From positions 200,071 through 264,070 of the forward strand of contig JAXIVH010000080.1 of the NCBI GenBank assembly GCA_036785325.1: 64,000 nt of DNA, given 5' to 3'. Made by a program: the position numbers and the translations under genes. The notes below the pieces were generated by a model. That model saw only the letters and a list, made by a program, of their open reading frames with translations. It had not been told where the DNA came from and did no database searches. The first letter of the stretch is position 1. Each line of letters begins with the position of its first letter. The stretch comes from Urophycis tenuis (Eukaryota > Chordata > Actinopteri > Gadiformes > Phycidae). This document shows positions 54,304-64,000 of this stretch, one piece after another.

Positions 54304-57300
54304 CACCTGCTCTGTGGCCTTTCTTCTGTCTCTCTCTGGCGCACACACGCACACAGGCACACACACACACACACACACACAAAATGCCATTTGGGCTAAT
54401 ATTAAACATGCAATTATGAAAGAAAGAAACGGATGAAAAAATAGAAATGTGTATATATGTAAAATAATTAAAACTTGAGTTAACATCATTAAATATTTTT
54501 TCATCTTTATATTTTTCACAATAGCAGTGTTTTATTTTGGAGTTTTATTTAAAAAGAGTTTTCTACTTAATGTTGCTGTCACCTAATCATGGTGTCTGAC
54601 AATCAGCTGAATTCTCTTTCATCAGAGAACTGGTGGCTCTCACCTCAGAGAGAGGAGCGAGAGAAACTGACTAAGACCTGTTCACCAGCATTTCCTGAGA
54701 CCCAAACCATTTTCAACTCAAAGTGATGCGGGGGTAACTATGCTTTACCAACCTCCCAATTCAACTTTCAGATTTTTCAGTTTAAATTCTCAAACTGAAA
54801 TTATTATAATTAGTCTATATTTATTGGGTTCATTCGATGTTTTGCTAACGAGCATTTTCCCTGGATGTTGGCTTCTTTTTTTTTTTAATAACCAACAATC
54901 AAAAATGCCTCGATCACAATTTTCCCATGTACATATGTTTACATTGTAAGAAAGAAACGACTCAAAGAGATAAGATGGTCACCTGCAGTTTGAGTGAACA
55001 ACATGGAAATCAGAACTTGGAAAATGACAAATGTAATATTAACACACTTGGACAGGCAGTTCAAGTGTATATATACTGTTATATCATTACAGTTTTCAAT
55101 TTCAGACGGACGTATTTATTATTTGCACAAATGGCATTTCCTACATACACAATCATGGACAAGCTAATACTATTTGATAGGATCATAATGGCGTGATGAC
55201 GGGGATTATTATGCAAACAGTCACAGGGACAGCCTTCTACCTTTGAACCCCTGGAGTGCAGCCTTAAAGTCTGATGGTGGGGAAACATTGCACTCACTGG
55301 GGTTCAAACAGGGCCCCGGTGTGCTGGTCCACAGCGTGTCTCACTGCTTGGGTACTGCCACCATCTGTCTAAATTAGGGGACTATTATGGGATGTTTTGC
55401 TTCTAATAACGTTCAGGGAATGTTTTTTTCTTTTTCTTGAGATGTGTAAATGCCGAGGACATCTTTGTTAGAACGTCCCTTTAATCCATTTCTCTAAAAC
55501 CATTTGTTCATTAATTTGGTCATTTTCTGTAAATTGAAGAAAGTGTTGCCAGCGTGCGGTATACTGACCAAGAAGCTCCAAATAATCTGGTTAACATGTT
55601 CTAGTCTTCAATAATCCCCTTCTATACTTCTCTAGTATATAATGTGTACTGTATGTTTGATAGCTTTAAAACACCTTATAGAAGTGAATGATCGCAAAAT
55701 AATGCCCATTCTGATGTGCCGTGGACTGCTTAGCTGGTCTTCAGTCAAGAGTTAGACTTTTGAAGGACTTTTGTAATGAAATGACAAATGTTTCCACCTT
55801 TCACTCTAAAGGAAAAAAGACATCCCATTCTTCAGGACAAGGAGGGAGAATGTGCTCAGGCCTGTTGGGTGTGTTGTGAGTCAGCCTTACCAACTGATGG
55901 AGTACTAACTATCTCTAAATAGATAAATCCACGTGTAAATTGATAGATTTGCAATTGCTCTTTGCGTTTCAGAATATTCATTTACATGGTTGAAGAAAGA
56001 TTACCATTTTGTAATTTATGTTATATTTTTGGATGCAATGGTTTTAAAAATCCTAATACATATGTTGGATTATATTGGATTATACACATTTTATTTAAAA
56101 TAATTATTTGTGATTTTCTACTGATTTCCGTATTCCTCTTTGTGTGCGTGTGCGTGTGTGTGCGTGTGTGTGTGTGTGTGTGTTGGGGGGGGGGGGGGGG
56201 GGTTAATGTTGAAATGTGGGAAATCTATCATTTCCATTTATTCTGGTGGAATAATAATGTATATATTATTGGTATTAGATCTACATACTCACTGTACACA
56301 AGCACCTCAAAGGGACATCTTCTTACTCCCCATTTTGAACTGGATATATTGTAATTCACAGCTATACTTCCCAAACCAAGCGGCGCTTCTCTTTAGTTCA
56401 GTATTTTTATACAGTCTGGGGTTGGTTATAGTTATCTCTGGTTATGACGGTCAGTCAGGTAGATCTCCCCTCATGAAATAAAACACCCAACATAACCATG
56501 AACAAAACTGTATTCTCTACATGACTTGCTCTGCCACAAAAGGCATTCATTTTTCAATGAATGCCTTTTTTTTTTTTTTTTGTCGCCGCCAAGGTTGGGA
56601 TCACACCACACAACTTGTCTTTCCGCCTCAGGCAGACTGGAGAGTTGTGTGCCTCCTGTGTTCCGAGCGGTTGTCGGATGGAACGACACACTCACGTTGA
56701 CGCCTGGTTCCCAGTTACTAAGTCCTGTTTAATTTCCCAACCGAAGCGACCGAGCATTGATCAAGTATTACTGTGTTTGTTACTGCTTTCCCCCCTCCAA
56801 AGTGGACTTGATATAGAGCTTAGTACTATTGAAGTACATTTTTCCAATTTTGGAACTGACACTTTTTTTTTAACATAACTAGCAGTGATAAAAGTCGAGT
56901 ATAAGGGACACACGTGATGAAACGGCAACAACACAAAACAGTCTGTTTCCGGTGGAATCAGAATACATCTATTCTGTGTATGTTTTACTTTGTGCAAAGT
57001 AACAATTTTGTAATGACCTCAAACTCATTTTTACTGTCTAAAGATCAATTACTGTATGAATGTTATTATTTTACTTAGTGTAACATTTGACCGAGAGAAA
57101 ATAAAGTAATGAAACGTCAGAGCTGTATGTATAATGTTGATTCCACACCAATGTGGTTGTCTTTTCAAAACTTTTAAAATTGCTTTTGATGGTGGGTGCT
57201 GTAGGTTAGATTTTTTTTCGGTTAGTTATTATTTGAGTACATTGTTTTTGAAAGGGCCCAGCTGTTCGGCAGCTGTTAGTGAAATGTCATGACATCTGGC

Positions 57301-57555
57301 TCTAGCTGACATCTGGTTCTAGCTGTCTGCACCTCATTCTTGATGAGACCATCTGGATTTGAGACGGAGCTCATTTGTTTTTTGCACCTTGCCTGTCAAT
57401 CACATGTACGTGATTGACAGGCGCTTGATCAGTTGATCTTATTGATAAGAGATTGACAGAGCGTAACATTTCAAGTGTTTTTTTTATTTGCAGAATATCG
57501 TGTGCTAATATCAACACAACACTCAAACTATATGAATTCTGAATACATTTTGAGT

Positions 57556-57668
57556 TTGGCAAATCGTGTAATGGAAATGAGTTTGGTAAATCATGTAATG
57601 GAAATGAGTTTGGTAAATCGTGTAATGGAAATGAGTTTGGTAAATCGTGGAATGGAAATGAGTTCATA
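57556..57668. repeat. 27-bp tandem repeat, four copies
   Basis: GAGTTTGGTAAATCGTGTAA followed by TGGAAAT, close to identical in each copy. Confidence 0.9.
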
Positions 57669-57887
57669 ATTAATCAGTGTTGGTGGTTCGTTGGCTCTGT
57701 TGTAGGGCATCTAATCTTAACGTGTTCTGTCCTGCTACATCCTATTCATGTTAGTCCTCATGTGTGTGTTAACTCTGTGTTAGTCCTCTGTGTTAACTCC
57801 CCCTGCACCTCTGGCCCCCCTGTGGGAGGAGATAGACCTCCTGTGTCCCCCTCCTCCCTCTGCAGCCCCCATACACTTATATATTTT

Positions 57888-57893
57888 TTTATT
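57888..57893 (-). terminator. Likely eEF1A polyadenylation signal
   Basis: AATAAA on the minus strand about 155 bp beyond the stop codon. Confidence 0.6.
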
Positions 57894-58045
57894 TGATGAT
57901 TCGTTCAATCATTTTACATAAATGTACGTTGTATACATCAGTGAGCAAAAATTGGCGAATGCAGCTTCAAGGAAACCAAATCCATTTCTACCTTTGTTAT
58001 TCTACCATTAGTTGTTTCCCTCATGAGGTACGCCACCAACTGAAC

Positions 58046-61000
58046 TCATTTCTTGGCTGTCGCCTTACTGCTCTTCTCCCCCTTCTCCCCCTTCTCCACC
58101 TTGTTGATCACACCGACCGCCACGGTCTGCTTCATGTCCCGCACGGCGAAGCGTCCTGTAGTGGGGGGAGAAAGGATGACTTGATCAAACGGCAGGCGGG
58201 AACGCCTTCTCACGCGTCACCCCTTCACACGCGTCACCCCTTCACACGCGTCACCCCTTCACACGCGTCACCCCTTCTCACGCCTCACCACTTCACACGC
58301 GTCACCCCTTCTCACGCGTCACCCCTTCACACGCGTCACCCCTTCACACGCGTCACCCCTTCTCACGCGTCACCACTTCACACGCGTCACCACTTCACAC
58401 GCGTCATCCTTTCACACGCGTCACCCCTTCTCACGCGTCACCACTTCACACGCGTCACCCCTTCTCACGCGTCACCCCTTCTCACGCGTCACCCTTTCTC
58501 ACGCGTCACCCTTTCTCACGCGTCACCCCTTCACACGCGTCACCACTTCACACGCGTCACCCTTTCACACGCGTCACCCCTTCTCACGCGTCACCACTTC
58601 ACACGCGTCACCCCTTCTCACGCGTCACCCCTTCTCACGCGTCACCCCTTCACACGCGTCACCCCTTCACACGCGTCACCCCTTCTCACGCGTCACCCCT
58701 TCTCACGCGTCACCCCTTCTCACGCGTCACCCCTTCTCACGCGTCACCCCTTCACACGCGTCACCCCTTCACACGCGTCACCCCTTCTCACGCGTCACCC
58801 TTTCTTACGCGTCACCCCTTCTCACGCGTCACCCTTTCTCACGCCTCACCCCTTCACACGCCTCACCCCTTCACACGCGTCACCACTTCACACGCGTCAC
58901 CCCTTCTCACGCGTCACCACTTCACACGCGTCACCCCTTCTCACGCGTCACCCCTTCTCACGCGTCACCCTTTCTCACGCGTCACCCCTTCACACGCGTC
59001 ACCCCTTCTCACGCGTCACCGTGGGTTTGGTGGACGCCGCACAGAGGGCTCTCACTACTCACCCAGGGGAGGGAATTCCGCAAAGACCTCGACGCACATG
59101 GGCTTGGTGGGGACCATTTTCACTAGGACACCGTCACCACTCTTGACCACCCTGGGATTTTCCTCAAGAGTCTTCCCAGAACGACGATCCATCTTTTTTA
59201 TGAGCTCGCTGAACCTGCAGGCGATGTGAGCAGTGTGGCAGTCCAAGACGGGGGAATAGCCCGCTTGGATTTCACCAGGGTGGTTCAGAATAATGACCTG
59301 CGGTAGGAGAGACAAATGGTGAGACCAAAGCTCAGCTCACTTTGGTGACTTGATGATGGGACCAACACGCTCGCCATCGCGGGCTCACCTGGGCATCAAA
59401 GGAGTTTGCCTGGGTCGGCGGGTTGTTCTTGCTATGTCCAGCCACGTCACCACGGCGGAGCTCCTTGACCGAGACGTTCTTGATGTTGAAGCCGACGTTG
59501 TCACCAGGAAGAGCCTCTGGCAGAGACTGGTGGTGCATCTCCACAGTCTTGACCTCAGTGGTTATGTTTCTGGGGGCGAAGGTGATGACCATGTTGGGCT
59601 TCAGTATACCGCTCTCCACGCGGCCTACCGGTACCGTTCCGATCCCTGGAGAGAGAGAGAGAGAGCTTGAGGGGATGCAGACAAACCAGCACTACCACTG
59701 AGGGGACACTAGTCTGCTTGATGATGAATAGGATGAAGTCACGTCGGGATCACCGCCAATTTTGTAGACGTCCTGGACAGGCAGGCGGAGGGGAGAACTG
59801 ACGGGCCGAACGGGGCACAGGATGGAGTCCAAGGCATCGAAAAGGGTTTTTCCTTCTGCGTTTCCTTCCTTACGCGTGATCTTCCATCCCTTGAACCAGG
59901 TTATCTACAGAGAACGAGCATGAGAAGTCAGAATTGGGCAGCCTCAATGCCATGCTAGAGGAAAGAAAGGTGTCTCACTCTCTCGCTGGGGTCCAGTATG
60001 TTGTCACCATGAAATCCAGAGATGGGCACAAAGGCCACAGCGTTTGGGTTGTAGCCGATTTTCTTGATGTATAAACTGAGCTCCTTGGTGATCTCCTTGA
60101 AACGGTCCTCACTGAAGGGGGGTGAGGTGAGGTCCATCTTGTTGACTCCAACGATGAGCTGCTTCACTCCCAGTGTGTAGGCCAGGAGGGCGTGCTCACG
60201 TGTCTGGCCTTCCTTGGAGATGCCAGCCTCAAACTCACCTGTAGAACTTGCAACGATGAGCACGGCGCAGTCAGCCTGCAAACAGAAAGGAGGCCAACGT
60301 CAGCCAACGTCAGCCAAGTGACATTAAAGGTCCAGGGTGTTTTTAATTTCCATTTTCATGGGATTCAACAAAAATCTTATACACTATATAGAGTGAAACC
60401 TCAGCACTCAAATGCGTCTCAAGTCAAACAATTTGCTTCTTTAACAGAAAATTCGACTGACTTCCAACCCAGAACTCGAAAACATTTCTGAACTCGTCCT
60501 CTCTGGTGATGTGGGGACGCCGAGCATCAGAACGGAGGAGACTCTTTTTGACTCGCTTTGTTCTGTGATCCTTATCTGCTATTCTGAGCCTCTTTGTTCC
60601 ATGTGAATATACATGTACCGTATAACTAAGCCCTCCATCATGCCTCCTGAGAAGGGATGGAGTGCTGGAGCTCAGAGACAGGAACAGTGTGGGCAACGAC
60701 GGAGTTGAAGAAGGAAATCATCTCGAAGAACACGGGATGCCTGATGCTGCTTGGCTTTATAGAATAAAGATGTTATTGTTTTTTTATTACTGTTTATCCA
60801 GGTTATATGTAAGATTTTATACATGAAATACTATGTGTGAAGGTCTAAATACGCAATTTATACACTGATGCTCGGGAACAGATGAATCCATTTTACCTTA
60901 ATTCTTATGGGAAAAATTGTTTGTTCTCGAACAATTCACAACTCACAAGTGTAAGGAAAAAGATAGTGAATTCAACACTCCATCTAATTTCAAGTATTCA

Positions 61001-63020
61001 ATTATTCCAGTTGTCAATACATTTCGATGGAGTTTTTAATTCACTAACCTTTTCCTTACACTTGTGAGTTTTGAAGAGGTCTTTTACGAACTTATCCGGA
61101 AAGACGGAAGAGACGTCGACGCAGCGGTAGCCTTAGCAACAGCGAGTTGAAGCTATCAGAAAAGGGCTCTTTTAAATAAACTCCTGGTGTACTTACAAAC
61201 TTTAAAATGCCTCGTTTTGTGAGTACAGACCATACAGGTATATGCACTACTACAGAAGTTGGGTAACAATCCATGCATTATTAGTGGGGTAATTTACGAG
61301 ATATACACACTGTACTGGACACTCCAATACTAAGCCATTCGGCTGATAACCCTAAACTTGATGAATATTGACCGACGCTAAAAATGCATCTGAGGGGGTA
61401 TTTGCCTGGATTATTGGCGGAAATTACCTCAGGGTGAATTTCACTCCGAACCATCACTTTAATGCTCCGCACTGCACCTTTAAGGGCCATAATTTTGTCC
61501 ATTATGTACATTGGATAACCAATAGCAAAACTGCATTGACCTGAGAGGTACCAGTGATCATGTTCTTGATGAAGTCCCTGTGTCCGGGGGCGTCGATGAC
61601 GGTGATGATATACTTGTTGGTCTCAAACTTCCACAGGGCGATGTCGATGGTGATCCCACGCTCACGCTCGGCCTTCAGCTTGTCCAGCACCCAGGCGTAC
61701 TTGAAGGAGCCCTTGCCCATCTGTGATAAAATGTTGTCATGTCATGGAGGTATTGGATTCATTAATGACATGTTTGCTACTATTACAGGCTTGAGGCCTA
61801 AGCTCGCTGTTGATGGTGAGCATGCACTTGTGCACAGTCACTATTACTATCAATTATAAAATGAATAATTAATAAATTACATAACTATAAAATTAATAGC
61901 GATCATTTAATAATTATTATTATTAAGTTTCAAAGTTTATTGTCACATACTAGATACTAACAACGTACATCATTACCAGCAGTGAAATTCTTCTAGCTCG
62001 GGTGAACTCAACTTTGAAGAAGAACTCTTCTGATCCCGTGAGGGAAATTTGGTCTCTGCATTTAACCCAACCGTGAATTAGTGGAATACACTCAGCACAC
62101 AGTGATGGTGAGGCATACAGTGAGGTGAAGCACACTAATCCTGAGGCAGTGAGCTGCCGGCAACAGCGGCGCAGTGAGGTGCCTTGCTCAAGGGCATTTC
62201 AGCCGTTGGTACTGGTCAGGGTTTGAACCGGCAACCCTCCGGTTACAAGTCCGAAGCCATAACCAGTAGGCCGCGGCTGCCCCAGGGAGAGGGGGAGGAG
62301 GGGATCTGATCTCTGCTGACCCATCCTATGTTACATAGGAGCAGCGGGCAGCCGTGGTCAGCGCCCGGGGAGCAAGTTGGGGTTCAGCGGACAGTTGGAG
62401 GAGGGAATCGAACTGCTGACCCTACGGTTAGAGGACGACCCGCTCTAACCACTGAGCTACTGCCGCCCCAAAATAAGATTAAAAAATAAATAAATAACGC
62501 AACATTTTTTTATATATATAAATAATAACAAATCTAATTAAATTAAATAACGGGCAAAGTAGTAAAATAAGTGGCAGAATAATTTTGGTGAGGTGATGAA
62601 TATACCACTAAGGAATAATGGACAATGGAAGTACAAGAGGGAGATGCTCATGGAGGTAGACAAGTAGATACAAGCAAAATAACAAGGGAAAATGAATACT
62701 ACTATTATATATTTTTATATATATACTACTACTACTACTGATACGGTGCTAGTTCGCGCTCACACATCTCCACACCCTTTGTCGGGCGGAAGGTTTCTGC
62801 ATTGGCGACACCGTCTTGACTTTCTGCGTTTCCAGTTCTCTTCAAGATGAAGACATGAGCATGAGGCCCAGCTTACCGCAGCTGCCTCCGTCTCAAACTT
62901 CTCAATGGCTCTCTTCGAAATGCCGCCACACTTGTAGATCAGGTGGCCGGTGGTGGTAGACTTGCCTGAGTCCACGTGGCCGATGACCACGATGTTGATG
63001 TGCTCTTTTTCCTTTGCCAT
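58046..63020 (-). CDS. eef1a: Translation elongation factor eEF1A paralogue, seven coding exons, 457 aa
   Basis: Exons: 63020-62877, 61720-61541, 60275-59979, 59904-59754, 59645-59389, 59297-59063, 58155-58046. All are GT-AG with agreeing phases; 458 codons. eEF1A is the GTPase that carries aminoacyl-tRNA to the ribosome A site. Present are G1 GHVDSGKS (14-21), switch-I GITIDIALWKF, G3 DAPGH, G4 NKMD and the beta-barrel blocks VYKIGGIGTVPVGR, PGDNVGF and HTAHIAC. The protein is more diverged than somatic vertebrate eEF1A1: VESGILKPNMVITFAPRNIT in domain 2, SGFHGDNI where SGWNGDN is usual, and a short tail KVEKGEKGEKSSKATAKK. It could be an oocyte-type (42Sp50-like) or other fish-specific paralogue; I cannot decide from the sequence. 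The ATG has a good context (GCCACAATGG). A TATA box and a probable 5' UTR intron lie upstream. Confidence 0.93.
58199..59018. repeat. 17-bp CpG-rich minisatellite in the last eEF1A intron
   Basis: About 48 copies of CACACGCGTCACCCCTT and CTCACGCGTCACCCCTT. Nearly every unit has the palindrome ACGCGT with two CpGs. The array fills most of the 907-bp intron. A 417-codon open frame across it is an artefact of 51-bp (3 x 17) periodicity. Confidence 0.95.
61924..62283 (-). mobile_element. tRNA-derived SINE (second family) in eEF1A intron 1
   Basis: On the minus strand it begins GGGGCAGCCGCGGCCTACTG, with GGGTTGCCGGTTCAAACCC as box B, and ends in TCACTGCTGGTAATGATGTA and a GACAATAAACTTTGAAACTT tail. 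The head is tRNA-like; the tail matches 37660-37778. Confidence 0.85.
62378..62467 (-). mobile_element. Truncated tRNA-derived SINE (first family)
   Basis: Head region only: inverted box B (GGGAATCGAACTGC) and box A (AACCACTGAGCTACTGCCG) as in the 50352 and 52895 copies; the 3' tail is missing. It sits next to the second-family SINE. Confidence 0.8.
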
Positions 63021-63104
63021 TGTGGCTCAAGTCTCAGTTGAAATCTTCCAACAGAAAGATGTAGTCAACTGCCATACAATTAGTCCTTATACATTAGCAT
63101 TATA

Positions 63105-63235
63105 TCTTATATGTTAGCATTATATATTAGTGTTATACCTTATATGTTAGCATTACACATTAGCATTATACCTGATACATTAGCATTATTATCAGCGTTA
63201 TGCCTTATACATTAGCATTACACATTATTATACTG
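63105..63235. repeat. Imperfect tandem repeat upstream of eEF1A start
   Basis: About seven variants of TATGTTAGCATTATACC, in the presumed 5' UTR intron. Confidence 0.75.
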
Positions 63236-63600
63236 AAGGATCACTAGCTCCATGGCCTCCATGTTGGAGGCGCGCATGTCAATTATTAAGACGCTGTGCT
63301 TCCCAATTTCTTTCTAAAGTAGCCATGGTAAATTCCTTCAAGCATCTCTTGAAAGTATAAATAGTCTTTGTTCCCCCGTTGTGGAAGATTTTCTAAAATG
63401 TCGTGCTTGGAAGTCAATCCCAATTCACAAACGGACAACCTTGACCAGAAAGTAAGTCACTCACAATTTGGAGGGTCATAGTTACTTAAAAAAAAAAAAA
63501 AAACAGGCCCATTTGAAGCATTTGGTTGGGATAATAGATAACTGTGGCTACATTTCCTTGAAACCCTTTCTGTGTAGAAGGTTAAAACGCAGACACTCAC

Positions 63601-63667
63601 CACTGAAGGAAGAAACATGAAGGAAGGTGGTAGGAGACTGAAGACGGAAAGGTAACGGCTATTTATA
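63601..63667 (-). promoter_or_regulatory. eEF1A TATA box and non-coding first exon
   Basis: TATAAATA on the minus strand at 63667-63660. About 30 bases downstream the strand reads CAGTCTCCTACCACCTTCCT, pyrimidine-rich as expected of a 5'-TOP mRNA start. A donor GTGAGT begins at 63600, so a short non-coding exon is likely (about 63637-63601), joined to an acceptor near 63047, 27 bases before the ATG. The gene family has this organisation; the exact start site is inferred. Confidence 0.65.
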
Positions 63668-64000
63668 CCAGGAGCGGCAGCCAGACCAGTTTGCAGTTTT
63701 CCCACAGGCCATCAGACCACGCAAGTGAACTGTGAAAATTCCATGAACATGACAACCCCGGCACTTACAAAGACCAACTGAATATTACTATGATTTAAAC
63801 TCATGTCTGTACTTATGCTCTTTACATGCACAACTTCATACATGTCTACATACATACTGTATGTATCTCCATGCTGCTATTCTGCACTTTGCACTTTGCC
63901 ATATTGCACCTTTTCATTATTGCACCTCAGCAACGTATCATTGAATCTGTGAATATTCTATCTGCATAATGTATACGCCCACTGTCTGTCTGTATATGTT
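63668..64000. other. eEF1A upstream flank; retroelement tail fragment
   Basis: Around 63870-63960 ATTCTGCACTTTGCACTTTG and ATTGCACC words resemble the fish LINE tail at 32095. No gene is seen. Confidence 0.45.

Larger units (their letters stand above)
54304..58045. other. mtm1 3' flank and intergenic region before eEF1A
   Basis: No conserved exon seen. Contains (CA)n at 54350-54381, GT plus poly-G at 56140-56202, a hairpin with T-run at 56536-56575, a diverged dispersed repeat copy at 57240-57480, and a 27-bp repeat. An AATAAA at 57100-57105 could end a long mtm1 3' UTR; nearer variants (ATTAAA around 54403) are also possible. Confidence 0.5.

Noticed and set aside
53696..54519. Long open frames on the minus strand opposite the last mtm1 exon
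   Set aside because: Arg/Gly/Gln-rich (RRQQGGDNKEETT) product of the pyrimidine minisatellite; no homology.
57893..59146. 417-codon open frame of HTRHPFTRVTPSHASPL repeats
   Set aside because: Lies on the strand opposite eEF1A across a 17-bp intronic array and part of its exons; repeat artefact.

Overview
The window is genomic DNA from a ray-finned fish, almost certainly a teleost. Genes are split by short GT-AG introns, and their exons translate into conserved vertebrate proteins. The space between is full of micro- and minisatellites plus tRNA-derived SINEs and LINE tails of kinds common in teleosts. I estimate that tandem repeats make up about a sixth of the window. That density, with many very long GT/CA and GA tracts, recalls cod-like (gadiform) genomes, but the species is an inference only.

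Six genes can be rebuilt exon by exon with consistent splice phases. (1) 191-1628, minus: rnasek (ribonuclease kappa), 99 aa, four exons. (2) 2249-5788, plus: bap18 (C17orf49 homologue), head to head with rnasek; its SANT-domain exon cannot be found. (3) 8139-9545, minus: a single-exon P2Y-type nucleotide receptor, 468 aa. (4) 13949-25072, plus: mtmr1, 17 exons, 642 aa. (5) 29193-35540, minus: cd99l2, nine exons, 211 aa. (6) 46553-54303, plus: mtm1 (myotubularin), 14 coding exons visible, 577 aa. A seventh gene, an eEF1A paralogue of 457 aa in seven coding exons, lies at 58046-63020 on the minus strand with a TATA box near 63660.

The mtmr1-cd99l2-mtm1 cluster matches the MTM1/MTMR1/CD99L2 neighbourhood of human Xq28 with local reordering. 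The rnasek-bap18 pair matches human 17p13. Mtmr1 and mtm1 are paralogous 3-phosphoinositide phosphatases. Both keep the catalytic P-loop HCSDGWDR, so both should be active on PI3P and PI(3,5)P2 in the endosomal system.

Intergenic and intronic DNA is dominated by repeats. These include a 63-bp array in the rnasek intron that copies the exon-2 splice acceptor, a 19-bp G-rich array in mtmr1, a 1.9-kb 19-bp array at 39050-40925, a 51-bp array in mtm1 that is open in frame with the catalytic exon, and a CpG-rich 17-bp array in the last eEF1A intron. SINEs at 11263, 50352, 52895 and 62378 share a 3' tail with LINE fragments at 34338 and 36484.

The most interesting observation is that 76 bp of the catalytic exon are 75/76 identical between mtmr1 and mtm1, far above neighbouring exons. 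This suggests gene conversion between these ancient tandem paralogues. I found no bacterial, phage or defence-type system and no CRISPR array.
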